Part shown: positions 46,401 to 58,780 of the stretch, piece by piece
Layout: each line of letters starts with the position of its first letter
Numbering within the stretch: the stretch's first letter is position 1
From: Ursus arctos
Lineage: Eukaryota > Chordata > Mammalia > Carnivora > Ursidae
Assembly (NCBI RefSeq): GCF_023065955.2
Contig: NW_026622874.1
Coordinates: 27,697,272-27,761,271 of the forward strand
Direction: 5' to 3'
Length of the DNA stretch: 64,000 bases
Made by a program: the position numbers and the translations under genes
The notes under the pieces: generated by a model
The model's input: only the letters and a program-made list of their open reading frames with translations
Databases searched by the model: none
Told to the model about the DNA's origin: nothing

Positions 46401-46854
46401 AACAAGCTTAGGGTGTCCAAAGACAGAAAAAAGCCAGCGTAGCTGTGTACCGGGCATGCCTTACACTTTCTGTGATGTGCCTAAATCTAGGGTCCAGTTA
46501 GCCACCCATTTGGCTCTCAGACTAAGCAATGTATTACAACTAAGTCTTTATCAGAAAAACAGCTGTTATTCTGGCTTTCACAGGTCATTTTTTGGGTCCA
46601 ATTTCTCAACTTGTTCAGAACTAAGCAAGGTCAAAGGCTGCCATTTATTGGGCCCCTCAAAGACTTCAACATTAGTGAAATAGATGTAAATACTTTTTTT
46701 TGCAATGTGGTTTGTTTCTTTATGGTCTGTGTAGAACCTTTACTTTTTTTATAGTCAAATTTATTATTATTTTTCTTTAATGGCTTCTAGGTTTAGGTCA
46801 TAATAAAGCTTTTCTCATTCTGAACTTTTAAAAAGTATCCAGTATTCTGGTTTT

Positions 46855-47020
46855 AACTAAATTTTTTAAGAGTGGTTTTAGGTGCACAGCAAAATCAGAG
46901 AGAGGAAGGTACAGAGAGGTCCCATAGGCTCCCTGCCCCCACACATGTATAGCTTCCTGCCATGTAGATGTCACTCGCCAGAGTGGTACATTGTTACAAT
47001 GGATGATACATCATCATTGA
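46855..47020 (-). mobile_element. L1M 3' UTR fragment
   Basis: Same 3' UTR module as the element at 12366: AGAGTGGTTTTAGGTGCACA, GCAAAATCAGAGAG and GCCAGAGTGGTACATTGTTA. Ends at the following TA microsatellite. Confidence 0.75.
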
Positions 47021-47023
47021 TGA

Positions 47024-47027
<4 letters not shown>

Positions 47028-47087
<60 letters not shown>
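47028..47087. repeat. (TA)n microsatellite, about 30 units
   Basis: Sixty bases of uninterrupted alternating TA between two L1 3' segments. Confidence 0.97.
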
Positions 47088-47090
<3 letters not shown>

Positions 47091-50000
47091 GAAGGGAGTC
47101 ACACAATCAAGTTAATACACATCTGTCACCTCACAATCTACTCTCATAGAAACTTTTAATTATACAATACTGTATTATCAAGGATAGTCACCATGCTACT
47201 ACACATTAGACCCACGGAATTTATTCATCCTATGATTGTAAGTTTGTACCTTTTTACCAACATGTCCCCATTCCCCCCACCTCCCAATGGTGGTAACTAA
47301 CCATCATTCATTCTCTGTTTTAATGGGTTAGACTTGTTTTTTAAGATTCCACATATTAAGTGACACCATGCAGCATTTGTCTTTTTCTGACTTTTTTCTC
47401 TAAGTGTAATGCCCTCCAAGGCTCATCTGTATTCTTGCAAATGGTAGGACTTCATTCTTTTTAAAGGTTAAATAGTATTCCATTGCCTATGTATTTTCTT
47501 TATTCATTCATTTGTGGATAGACACTTAGGTTGTTTCTGTATCTTGGCTAGCATGAATAATGCTGTAATAAACCAGGGACTATAGATGTCTCAAGATAGT
47601 GATTTGTTTTCCTTTGGATATATACACAGAAGTGGTATTGCTGGATCATATGGTAGCTCTATTTTTAATTTTTTGAGAAACCTCTGCAATGTTTTCTGGA
47701 CAAGTTTACATTTCCACCAATAGTGCACAAAAGTTCCTTTTCCTTCACATCCTAGCCAATATTTGTTATCCCTTGTCCTTTGGTGATAGACATGCTAACG
47801 GATGTGAGATGACATTTCACTGCAGTTTTGATTTGCATTGTCCTGATGACTGGTGATGTCAAGTTCGTCTTAATGTACCTGTTGGCCATTTGTATGTCTT
47901 CTGTGGAAAAAATGTCTCCTCAGGTCTTTTGCCCATTTTTAATTTTTTTTTTTTTTTTTTTTTTTGCTACTGAGTTGTAGAAGTTCCTTGTGCATTTTAG
48001 GTATTAATCCTTCTTGGGTCTGTTGTTTGCACATATTTTCTCCCATATGTTGCCTTTTTACTCTGTTGATGGTTTCCTTTGCTGTGCAGAAGCCTTTTAG
48101 TTTGATGTAGGCTCACTTGTTTATTTTTGCTTTTGTTTCAAATCCAAAAAAATCATTGCCAAGACCGATTTCAAGGAGCTTAATTTCCTATGTTTTCTTC
48201 TAAAAGTTATAGGGTTTCAGGGCTTATGTTCAAGTTTTTAATCTGTTTTAATTTTTTATGTTTAGTATAAAATAGTGGTCCAATTTCATTCTTTTGTATG
48301 TGGATATCCAGTTTTCCCAACCTTATTTATTGAAGAGACTGTCCTTTCCCCATTGTGTATTCATGGCGCCTTTGTTGGCAATTAGTTGGCCATACATGCA
48401 TGCATTTATTTCTGAGCTGTCTATTCTGGTCTACAGATGTATGTGTCTGTTTTTAATGCCAGTGCCATTTTGTTTTGATTACAATAGCTTTGTAATATAG
48501 TTTAACAACCAGAAGTGTGATGCCTCCAGCTTAGCTCTTCCTCCTTAATATTGCTTTAGGTATTTGGGGTCTTTTGTGGTTCCAGACGAATTTTTGGATT
48601 GTTTTTTCTATTTCTGTGAAAAATGCCGTTGGAATTCTGATCAGGTTTGCATTGAATCTGTAGTTCTCTTTGGGGAGTATGGGCATTGTAATAATATTAA
48701 TGCTTCCAATTCATGAACATTTATTTATTTACATTTATTTGTCTTCTTCAATTGCTTTCATCAATGATATTCTTTAAATCAATGTCTTACAATTTTCATT
48801 GTGCAAATCATTCACCTCCTGATTACATTTATTCCTAAGTATTTTATTAATTTTGATGCCATTCTAAGTGGGATTGTTTTCTTAATTTTGCTTCCTGATA
48901 GTTCATTGCTAGTATACAGAAATGCAACCGATTTTTGTGTATTTTGAATTCTGCAACTTTACTGAATTTATTAGTTCTAACAGTTTTTTTTTAGTGGAGT
49001 CTTAAGATTTTCTATATATAAAATGTCATCTGCAAACAGAGACAGTTTTACTTCTTCTTTACTGATTTGGATGCCTTATATTTATTAGGGCATAATGGTC
49101 CCTGTCTAATTTTCTGTCTAGGACTTCCAACACTATGTTGAATAAAAGTGGTGAGAGTCAACATTTTTGTCTTATTAGTTATCTTAGAGGAAAAACTTCC
49201 AGCTTTTCTTCATTGAGTATGATGCTAGCTGTGGGCTTGCATATATGGCTTTTACTATGTGGAGGTACATTTTATCTATATCTAATTTGTTGAGTTTTTA
49301 GTATGAAAGGATGTTGAATTTTGTCAAGTGCTTTTTCTATATCTATTGAGAGGATCATATGATTTTTATCCTGCATTTTTTTAAATGTGGTGCATCATGT
49401 TGATTGATTTGCCTGTGTTGAACCATCCTTGCACCACAAGAATAAACCCTACCTGACCGTGATGTACGATTCTTTTAACGTACTGTTGAATTCATTGGCT
49501 AGTACTTTGTTGAAGATTTTTGCATTTGTGTTTATCAGGGATATTGGCCTGTAGTTGTCTTTTTTTGTAGTGTCTTTGTCTGGCTTCGGTATCAGGGTAA
49601 TGCTGGCCTCATAAAATGAGTTTGGAAGTGTTCCCTCTTCTTTAATTTTTTGGAAGAGTTTGAAAAGGATTGGTATTAATCCTTCTTTAAATGCTTGGTA
49701 GACTTCACCAGCAAAGCCATATGGTCCTAGTCTTTGTTGGAAGGTTTTTGATTAATGATTCAATCTCTTTACTCATAATTGGTCTGTTCAGATTTTTTGT
49801 TTCTTCATGATTCAGTCCTGGTAGGCTGTATGTTTCTAGGAATGTATCCATTTGTGCTAGGTTATCCAATTCGTTGGCACATAATTGTTTATAGTAGTTT
49901 TTTATGATTCTTAATATTTCTGTGTTATCATTTGTTATGTCTCCTCTTTCATTACTGATTTTATTTATCTTTTCTTTCTTAGTCTAACTAAAGATTTGTC

Positions 50001-51626
50001 AGTTTTATCTTTTAAAAAAACTAGCTCTTAGTTTTGTTAATCTTTTCTATTGTCTTTCTAGTCTCTATTCTATTTATTACTGTTCTGTTCTTGTTATTTT
50101 CTTCTTTCTAATAACTTTGGGTTTAGTTTGTTCTTTTTTAGTTCCTTGAAGGATAAAGTTAGGTTGTTTATTTGAGATTTCTTTTTCTTAATGTGGGTAT
50201 TTATCAGTATAACTTTCCTCTTAGAATTGCTTTTGCTGCATCCGATAAGTTTTGGTATGTTGTGTTTTCATTTTCATTTTTCTCAAAATATTTTCTAATT
50301 TCCATTTTGATTTCTCCTTTGACCCACTGGTTGTTCAGTAGCATGTTGTTTGAACTCCATATATTTGTGAATTTTCTAGTTTTCCTCTTCTTATTGATTT
50401 CTAGTTTCATACCATTGTGGTTAGAAAAGATGCTTTATATGATTTCAATATTAAATTTGTTAAGACTTGTTTTGTTGCCTAACAGGTGATCTATCCTGGA
50501 GAATCTTTTACTTGCACTTGAGAAGAATGTGTATTCTACTATTGGATAGAATGGTCTGTATTTGTATATTAGATCCATCTGGTTTAACACATAATTCAAG
50601 CTTACTGTTTACTTACTGATTTTCTGTTTGGATGATCTACCCATTGTTGAAAGTGGAGTATCGACTTCCCATATTATTATATTGCTGTCTATTTCTCCTT
50701 CCAAATCTGTTAATATTTGCTTAAATATTTAGGTGCATAAATGTTTACAATTTTTGGATGCAAAAATATTTAGAATGGTTATATCTTCTTGATGAATTGA
50801 CCTTATCTAATGACTTTTATCATTATATAATGACCTTGTTTTGTATCTTGTTAATTTTTGGCTTAATGTCTGTTTTGTCTGATATAAATAGAACTACCTC
50901 TGTTCTCATTTGATTCCCGTTTGCATGGAATATTTTTTCCATCTTTTCACTTTCAATCTATGTGAACCCTTAAAGCTGAAATAAGTCTCTTGTGGGCAGC
51001 ATGTAGTTGGGTCTTTTTTTTACTTTTTTTTTTTTTTACCCATTCATCATTCTGTATCTTTTGACTAGAGAAGTTTAATCCATTTACACTTGTAGTAACT
51101 GTTGATAGGTATGGACTTACCATTATGACTCAGTGCATTATTTTCTCACTATTTTATAGTTCCTCTGTTCCTTTTTTCTTCTCTTGCTCTCTTCCTTTGT
51201 GATTGGATAATTTTCTTTAGTGGTATGCTTTAAGTCCTTTCTCTATCTTTTACATATCTACTATAGGCTTTTGTTTTGTAGTCACCATGAAGCTTACATT
51301 AAACATTCTTATAGTTATAACACTGTATTTTAAGCTGATAACAATTTAACTTTGCATACAAAATCTCTCCGTTTTTATACCCCCCAACATTTTATATTTT
51401 TGATGTCACAATTTACATCCTTTTATATTGGGTATTTGTTAACAAATTATTGTCACTGTGATTATTTTTGATACTTTTGTCTTTACCTTTCTAGTAGAGT
51501 TGTAGGTGATTGACACACTACCATTACAATTACAATATTACAGCATTCTGAAGTTAACTATATATTTACTGTTACCAGTAAGCTTTATACTTTCATATGT
51601 TGTCATGTTACTGATTGGCATCTTTT

Positions 51627-51794
51627 TAAAAAAATTTATTTGAGAGAGAGAGAGAAAGAGAGAGCCTGTACCAGCAGGGGAAGGGGCAGAGGGAGAAAGA
51701 GAGTCAGACTCCCCACTGAGCAGGATCCCAGGATCCTGAGATCATGACCTGAGCCAAAGACAGACACTTAACGGACTGAGCCACCCAGTGCCCC
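51627..51794 (-). mobile_element. CAN SINE inside L1
   Basis: AAAAAAATTTATTTGAGAG, a (GA)n tract, TGAGATCATGACCTGAGCC, GGACTGAGCCACCCAGTGCC. Target duplication TGATTGGCATCTTTT (51612-51626) versus TGATTAGCATCTTTT (51795-51809). Confidence 0.96.
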
Positions 51795-52797
51795 TGATTA
51801 GCATCTTTTCATTTCAGCTTGAAGAACTCCCTTTAACATCTCCTGTAAGGCCAGTCTAGTGGTATAGAACTCCTTCAGCTTTTGTCTGTCTGGGGGGAAC
51901 TCTTTAACTGTTGACTATTTAGTTATAATGTGTCTCGGTTGCATCTCTTTGGATTCATTTTATTTGGAAATCTCTGATCTTTTAGATCTGGATGTCTGTT
52001 TCTTTTCCCAGGTTTGGGAAGTTTTCAGCCATTATTTCTCTCAATACACTTTTTGCCTCTTTCTTTCTCTCTTCTCCTTGTGGAACACTATAATATGTAT
52101 ATCAAGCCAGTTGATGGTGTCCCATAAGTACATTAAGCTATCCTCATTTTTAAAAAATTATTTTTCTTTTTGTTCCTCTGACTGAGTGATTTCCATTGCC
52201 CTGTCTTTATGTTAGCTAATCCTTTCTCTCACTGGATTTAATCTGCTGGTGAACCCCTCTATTGAAATTTTTAGTTCAGTTATTATATTCTTCAGTTCTA
52301 TGATTTCTCTTTTGTAGTTTTTCATATTTTCTATCTCTATGTTGAAATTCTCACCCTGTTCATGTATTGCTTTCGTAGACTTGGTGACCATCTTTATGAC
52401 TGCTATTTTGAACTCTGTTGAGTAAATAATTTATTTTGGTTTTATTAAGGTCAGTTTCTGGGAACTTATCTTGTTCTTTTGTTTGGAACAAACTCTCCTG
52501 TTTCTTCATAAAAAAAAAATCTCTGTGTTTGTTTCTGCAAATTAGATAAAACAGACTCCTGTTTCAGTCTTGACAGACTGGCCTCAGTTAAGAGATGAAC
52601 CTCATCAATCAGCTTCACCTGACCTCCTGGTTGACTCTCAAACCTTTGTCATTATCGAGCCCACCATCTTTGTTTTCAGTGGCTTAGTGGCTCCCAGTAG
52701 ATTGGAGTATGACAAGATCCATCAGTGTCTCAAAGGTGTGGGAAATGGCCATTCAACAGTTCAGGCTCCCAGAGGACTATTAACAGTCTGCTCCTTC

Positions 52798-54070
52798 AGC
52801 TCCCTGATGCAGGCCAACTGGAAACCAGACCTTCAGGCAGCAGCTGGGGAAGTGAGGGCAGTATATACGCAGTCTGACCCCTATCAGGGAGAAACCAATA
52901 TCTAGGTGTTTTTGCCTACTTACTCTGTATTGAGCCAGAGGGAATATTCACTGGGAGCTCCTGTGCATTCAAATAGAACTGCCTCTTTGTTTTGTATGGT
53001 CTGGGGGATTCATGATTATTGAACCCCATCAGCTCCCAGAGCTAGCTGATTTGGGAGCCACTCTCTTGGGTGGCAGCCATAACAGTTGAGTGACAGATGT
53101 GTGGACAAACTCCTTTCAGGGAGAAGCTAGAGAGTTGGTTTTACTATAGGAGTGAGCCGGGGGAAAGGGATTGGCAGACAATGTTCCCACCAGCTCTTTC
53201 AGTTTCCCAGGAGGATCCCAGTCAGCTCTCAGATGCAGGCTGATTAGAAGCCAGACCCTCGGGTAGCAGCTGGGAAGATATTTAATCAAATCCCTTTCAG
53301 GGAGAAACTGAGAGATGCGACTTTTTGCCTATATCCCCACTGTACTGAGCCTGGGTGGGGGTGGAGGAGTAGTTGCAGAAAGTGCTTGTACATCCATTTA
53401 ACAACTGCTTCTTTGTTTAATATGATCCTATGGGACTCATGCATGTCCAGCCCTATTGTCTATCAGAGCTTGGTGATTAAAGGCCCATCCATCAGGTGGC
53501 AGCCACAAAAGTTGGGGCACTCAATGCATGCACAACCTCCTTCCAGGCAGTTGCTAGTGCCTTGATTTTATTGTTGAAACAAGCCAGAGGGAGAAGGTAG
53601 GGAAAGTACCCACTGGCTCTTCCAGGCTCCTGGGAGAATCCCAGTTAGCTCTCAGATGCAGGCTGATTAGAAGCTGGATCCTCAGAGGGCAGATGGGAAA
53701 GGATGTAGTCAAACTCCTTCCAGGGAAAAACTGGAAGATGGTTATTTTTGTCTGCTCCCTTTGCACTGAGCCTGGGGGGATAGACATGGGAAATCCTCAC
53801 CCACCTGTTTTAAAACTGCTTCTTTGTTTGCTACAGTCCTGTGAAACTCGTGAATATAATTCCTATTGGCTCTCAGAGCTGGATGATTTGGAGGCTTTGG
53901 GTACCAGCCTTAAAAGTTGGGACTCTATTTGTATGATCCAAGCCCTTTGCTCCTTGGGGAGAAGATGGGAGCTGGGAATTCCATCCTGGTTGTAAGGCCG
54001 TGTAACAGAGGTGGGGATTATGGTGAGTGTTTCTTAGCCTTTCCTACTAATTTTGATGTGGCCATTTTTC
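52798..54070 (-). repeat. Three ~425-bp imperfect tandem units in L1 5' end
   Basis: The landmark AGCTCYCWGATGCAGG starts at 52798, 53224 and 53647 (spacings 426 and 423). Each unit repeats, in order, an ACTGGAAACC/GATTAGAAGC block, CAGCTGGGRAG, TCAGGGAGAAAC, a TGAGCC + GGG block, and CTGCCTCTTTGTTT/CTGCTTCTTTGTTT. Direct repeats in L1 5' UTRs carry promoter activity in some mammals (family knowledge). Strand is given as the L1 orientation. Confidence 0.75.
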
Positions 54071-54205
54071 AATTGCCTGATGTGAAAAAGTCGCTCAACT
54101 AGTTTCTGGATTTTTCTCAGAGGAGCTTGATCCATGCACATGGGTCTGTTCTGTGCATCTGAGAGGAAAGAAAGCCAGGAGTCTCCTACCTGGCCATATT
54201 GGTAA

Positions 54206-54420
54206 TATCACTCACTCAGCTTAATTCCTTTTAAAAATTTCTGTCCAGTCATCTTGACAATGTTATCAAACAGTATGTCTTTTAACCACTAAATGTCATA
54301 GCTAATTTCTTTGGAAATTACCTTCCACTATGTTTTTGTGTCTATTTCTAGTTGTATACTCTGCTCTAATTATGTATCTTCAATCTTGTGCCATTACTCA
54401 GTGTTTTTGTTACTGTTTTA
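54206..54420. other. Short unassigned spacer between L1 segments
   Basis: AT-rich; not clearly L1. Nothing else seen. Confidence 0.4.
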
Positions 54421-55080
54421 TATTTGGCAGCACTAGTCACTTTCAATTATTCTTTCTTTGCAGAATTTTCTTGGATATTTATGTATGTTTACTTTTGTTT
54501 GTTTGAAAATGTCTTTCTTTTACTCTTATTAGTTTAGCTGAATACACATTTATAGCTTCACAATTATTTTCCTTCAGCGTCGTGGAAGATAATGTTACAC
54601 TGAGTTTCGGTTTCTATTGCTGCCTTTTCTTTTTCTGTTTTTGAAAGAGAGAGGGAGTGGGGGCAGAGGGAGAGAGAGAATCTGAAGCAGGCTCCACACT
54701 CCGAGTGTGGATCCTGATGTGGAACTTGATCTTATGACCCTGAGATCATGACCTGAACCCAAATCAAGAGTTGGACACTCAACCAACTGAGCCACCCAGA
54801 CATCCCTCTATTGCTGCTTTTAAGAATTATGTTGTCAGTGTAATTATCATCCCCTCATGATGGGTCCATCCTTTCTCTGTGATTTCTTTTAAAGAATTCG
54901 TTTTTGTCTTTGATATTTCATCATGATGTCCCTAGTTGAGGATTTCTTTTTATTTGCTGGGGATTTATTGTAATCTGCAAATCAGGGCACTTGTGTTGAT
55001 CATCGGTTCTGGAAATTAAGCAGTCATTTTTGTCCCTCTCACAATGTCTTTATTTCTTTCTTCTGCAAATCAAACTGGAT
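54420..55080 (-). mobile_element. Old L1 5'-region fragment
   Basis: Antisense pattern ATTTATAGCTTCACAATTAT, then GAATTATGTTGTCAGTGTAA, TTTTGTCTTTGATATTTCAT and GATTTCTTTTTATTTGCTGG, as in the 5' third of old L1/HAL1 elements. Interrupted by a SINE at 54628-54806. Confidence 0.6.
54628..54806 (-). mobile_element. CAN SINE inside old L1
   Basis: TTTTTGAAAGAGAGAGGGAG, CTGAGATCATGACCTGAACC, CAACTGAGCCACCCAGACAT. Target duplication TCTATTGCTGC plus a T-rich end, from 54613 and from 54807. Confidence 0.95.
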
Positions 55081-55280
55081 GCATGTAAGACCTTTACATT
55101 TTATCTTTTATGTTTATTAATTTCTTTCTACTTCTCCCCTGCCCTACTTCTAAATATGATAGGGCTACAGGACTCAATCATTCTATCTCTTCTTCTGAGG
55201 CAAATTCATCTATTTTGTGGGCTTAATTCTGTTTCCATGCTGAAGCCTCCTAAATTTTCTTTTCTTCTTCTTCTTCTTTT

Positions 55281-55288
55281 CTAAGATT

Positions 55289-55332
<44 letters not shown>

Positions 55333-55480
55333 GAGAGAGAAAGAAAGAGAGGAGAGGGACAAGTGGACTCTACACTGAGAGTGGAGCCCAAGGCGTGGCT
55401 CCATCTCAGAACCCTGAGATGATGAGCTGAGCCTAAATCAGGAGTCGGAGGCTCAACCCACTGAGCCACCCAGGCACCCC
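55281..55480 (-). mobile_element. CAN SINE with long (ATTT)n tail
   Basis: (ATTT)n from about 55287 to 55330 is the expanded AAAT tail, then GAGAGAGAAAGAAAGAGAGG, GAGTGGAGCCCAAGGCGTGG and CACTGAGCCACCCAGGCACC. Target duplication CTAAATTTTCTTTTCTTCTT (from 55250) versus CTAAATTTTATTTTCTTCTT (from 55481), one mismatch. Confidence 0.96.
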
Positions 55481-57058
55481 CTAAATTTTATTTTCTTCTT
55501 TTAATTTGATGCCTTTCAGGTTATGTATTTATTTGCTTACTTGCTATGTCCATTTGGATATCTCAGAAATAAGCTACTCATTTTCTAGACTTTGCCCATT
55601 TCATAAAGTGGCTCCTTTTGATTCTGTTTGCTAATATTTTGTTAAAGATATTTGTATTTCTGTTGATGAGGGGTACTGGTGTGTAGATTTTTGTCTTATG
55701 TCTTTATTGTATCAAGGTTTCACAAAATGAGCTGGAAAATGTTCTTTTGCCTTCATTTTCTTTAAGCATTTGCATAGAATTTATATGATATGTTTCTTAA
55801 ATGTTGGATAGGATTCACCAGAAAAACATACTGGGCCTGGAATTTCCCTTATGTGAAGGTTTTAATTATTCAATTTATTTAATTGATATAGAGCTAGTTA
55901 GAATTCTGTTTCTTCTGGTACCAGTTTAGGTAGTTCTTAACTTTCAAGGAGTTCATACATTTCATTTAAGTTGTATAAATTATTGTTACAAAATTGTTCA
56001 TAACAATCTCTTATTGTCTATTTAATAGCTGTATTATTTGTGCCTTCTTTGTTGTCAGTAAGTCTAGTTAGAGTGTCATAAATTTTATTGGGCTTATTGA
56101 TTTCCTCTATTGTTTGCCAGTTCTATTTTACTGATTTTCACACTTTCATTATTTCCTCTTTTTACTTACTTGGGGTTTGATTTGTTCTTTTTTTTCTAAC
56201 TTCGTATAGTGGATGGTTAGAGATTTCGTTTTAGACTGCTCTTCATTTCCAGTATATGCATGTGTTACTAGATGTTTCTCTCTATGCATTGCTTTCATCA
56301 CATCCTGCAAATCTGGATATGCTGCATTACGACTTTCATTTATTTCAAAATATTTTCTAATTTTCCTTGTGATTTTTTTGACCCGTTGGCATATAGAGAT
56401 ATGCTATTTAATTTCCAAATATTTGAACATTTTCCAGATACCTCTTTGTTATTGATTTCTAACTTGATTCCATTATGGCAAGAGAATGTATTATATGATA
56501 TAAAGCCTTTTAAAATTATTGAGATGTATTTTATGACACAACACATGGTCTAACTGAGTCAACGTTCAACATACACTTGAAAAGAATTTGTATTCTGTTG
56601 CTGTTGGTAAGTATTCTATAAATGTCAGTTAGGTCTATTTAGTTGGTTTGTTGTTATCTATATTTTTATTGATTTTCTGTCACATATTCTGTCAATCCCT
56701 GGGAGAAGAGTGTTAAAATCTCTACCTTATAGTTGTGGATTTGTCTCTTTCTCCTTTCAGTCCTGTCAGCTTTTGTTTTATGTAAATTGAAGATCTGCTG
56801 GACAGATGCACATATATTTAAGATATTTATGCATTTTAATGAATATATAGAAGGGCAAGATAGTTATCATTATAAAATGACACTGTCTCAGAAATATTTT
56901 TAATATTTTGTGTATATTAATATAGCTACTTTGCCTTTATTCTGATTATGCTAGGTATATATTTTCCATCCTTTTAATTGTTACCTATTTATATCTTTAT
57001 TTCTAAGGTATATTTCTTATAAACAGCATACACTTGGGTCCTGCTTTTTATCTTTCTT

Positions 57059-57079
57059 TTTTTTCCTTTTCCTTTTCCT

Positions 57080-57134
<55 letters not shown>

Positions 57135-57155
57135 TCTTTCTCTCTCTCTTCCTTT

Positions 57156-57210
<55 letters not shown>
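57059..57210. repeat. (CTTT)n microsatellite, tail of 7SK pseudogene
   Basis: About 150 bases of CTTT with short TC/CCTTTT interruptions. On the minus strand it is (AAAG)n directly following the 3' end of the 7SK copy, so it is best read as its expanded A-rich retroposition tail. The overlapping open frames at 56989-57240 are artefacts of the repeat. Confidence 0.95.
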
Positions 57211-57532
57211 AGCAGACCGCCACATGCAGCACCTCATTGAGATATGTTTGGAGTCTTGGAAGCTTGACTGCCCTATGTTCTCCTACAAATGGACCTTAAC
57301 GGCTTATTTGGAGATCTTAGCAGAGGAGCACAGCTACTTGTATACCCTTGAATGAAGAACAGTCCTCCTCTATCAGGGAAGGTCGTCCTCTCTGACCAAG
57401 CTTGGAGCTTTGGGAGGGATGCTCATGGAATGGTGAGAGAAGAAGGCAACACCCACCTAACCAGCCAGATCAGCTGAATTAATCCTGAAATCAATGGGGT
57501 GACAGATGTCACAGCTAGCTTGCCCTCATATC
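57211..57532 (-). pseudogene. RN7SK: 7SK small nuclear RNA pseudogene (retroposed)
   Basis: The minus strand starts with GAGGGCAAGCTAGCTGTGAC and ACATCTGTCACCCCATTGAT and runs colinear with 7SK RNA: CAGCTGATCTGGCTGG, GAGAGGACGACCTTCCC, TGATAGAGGAGGACTG, TCAAGGGTATACAAGTAGCT, AGGTCCATTTGTAGGAGAAC, CAGTCAAGCTTCCAAGACTC and GCTGCATGTGGCGGTCTGC. Length of about 322 bp against about 331 for the functional RNA. Real 7SK scaffolds HEXIM/P-TEFb to restrain transcription elongation. This copy has scattered substitutions, an A-rich tail and an L1 host site, so it is a retrocopy without the native promoter. Functional 7SK uses external upstream Pol III elements, none of which is seen here. Confidence 0.95.
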
Positions 57533-57902
57533 TGTGATTTTTAAAATTCAGACTGACAATCTCTGCATTTTATCTGTAATATGTAGATCATTTGCATTTA
57601 ATGTAATCGTTGATATAGTTGTGTTTTAATGTATCAGTTATCATTTGTTTCTTTTTGTCAATTTAACTCTATTTCTTATTTCCTTTTCCCTTGCTTTCTT
57701 TTCAGGGAATTGACTGTTTTTGAGTAAGTATTCTATTTTTATCTCTAGTATTTGCTCATTAGCTACAGCTTTTCATTTTATTTGTTTTTAGTGATTGTTT
57801 TAGGGGTTGCTTAATGTATTTTAACTTGTCACAGTCTACCTTCAAATAATATCTCCCCAATAATATCTTCCCACTTCATGCATAATGTAAAAACCTGACA
57901 GC

Positions 57903-58100
57903 AATATACTTCCATTTCATCCTTTTTAAATTTGTACTATTTTTGACTTATGTTTTATTTCTACATGTTATAAATAAATTTTTAAATAAATTTTTAATAA
58001 ATAATATACTTCCATTTCATCATTTAAAATTTGTACTATTTTTTACCTATGTTTTATTTCTACATGTTAATAAATAAATACATTTTTTATAAACAAATTT
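57903..58100. repeat. Two tandem ~100-bp units
   Basis: AATATACTTCCATTTCATC starts at 57903 and again at 58003. Each unit continues with AATTTGTACTATTTTT and TATGTTTTATTTCTACATGT and ends in AATAAATTT-type sequence. The period is exactly 100 at the start, with several substitutions and small indels between units. Confidence 0.9.
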
Positions 58101-58569
58101 TTATTTTTTTAGCAGTCAATTATATTCTAAAAAAATTAAAATATGAAAAAATGTATTTTATATGAATCCACATACTTTCCATTTTCAGTCCTCTTTCTTC
58201 TTTCATTCTGAAATACTTCATGTTGAAAAATCTTTATTTCACTTTAATTTCTGATGGTTATTTTCACTGGATATAGAATTCTAGGTTGACAGGTTTTTTC
58301 TTTCTGCACTTTAAGGATGTCATTGCATTGTCTTCTAGCTTTCATTGTTTTTGTAATAAAGTAGGCAGCCATTTTTATCTTTGGTCCTTCATTTATGATG
58401 TATCTTTTTGTGCTGACTCTTTTAAAAGATTTTTTTCTTTTCCACCCGTTTTTAGCTGTTTGATTGTATTATGCCTTGATATGATTTTCTTTTTGGTTTA
58501 TCTTGCCTGAGGTTTGTTGAGATTCTCGGATCAGTGGATTTATTGCTTTCACCACATTTGAACATTTCT

Positions 58570-58780
58570 TTCTTTTTTTTTTTTTTTTAAGATTTTATTT
58601 ATTTATTTATTCGACAGAGATAGAGACAGCCAGCGAGAGAGGGAACACAAGCAGGGGGAGTGGGAGAGGAAGAAGCAGGCTCACAGTGGAGGAGCCTGAT
58701 GTGGGGCTTGATCCCATAACGCCGGGATCACGCCCTGAGCCAAAGGCAGACGCTTAACCGCTGTGCCACCCAGGCGCCCC
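58570..58780 (-). mobile_element. CAN SINE (young arctoid subfamily)
   Basis: Reverse complement with a long T-run, AAGATTTTATTTATTTATTT, GACAGCCAGCGAGAGAGGGA, GATCCCATAACGCCGGGATC, AGGCAGACGCTTAACCGCTG and TGCCACCCAGGCGCCCC. Perfect 16-bp target duplication ACATTTGAACATTTCT at 58554-58569 and 58781-58796. Confidence 0.98.

Larger units (their letters stand above)
47088..54205 (-). mobile_element. Near full-length decayed L1M LINE
   Basis: A continuous antisense L1. The 3' UTR (ACACATCTGTCACCTCACAA) is followed by ORF2 in reverse from about 47480 to 51000 (landmarks TGCTGGATCATATGGTAGCT, GATCAGGTTTGCATTGAATC, GCTGGCCTCATAAAATGAG, TTTGACCCACTGGTTGTTCA). The ORF1/inter-ORF region lies at about 51000-52500 and a 5' UTR at about 52500-54205. 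Full L1 encodes an RNA-binding ORF1 protein and an ORF2 endonuclease/reverse transcriptase (family knowledge). Here both are broken into frames of at most about 110 codons by many stops, so it is not autonomous. A CAN SINE at 51627-51794 interrupts it. Confidence 0.9.

Noticed and set aside
56989..57240. Repetitive Lys/Arg/Glu-rich or Ser/Phe/Leu-rich frames
   Set aside because: Pure translations of the (CTTT)n microsatellite.
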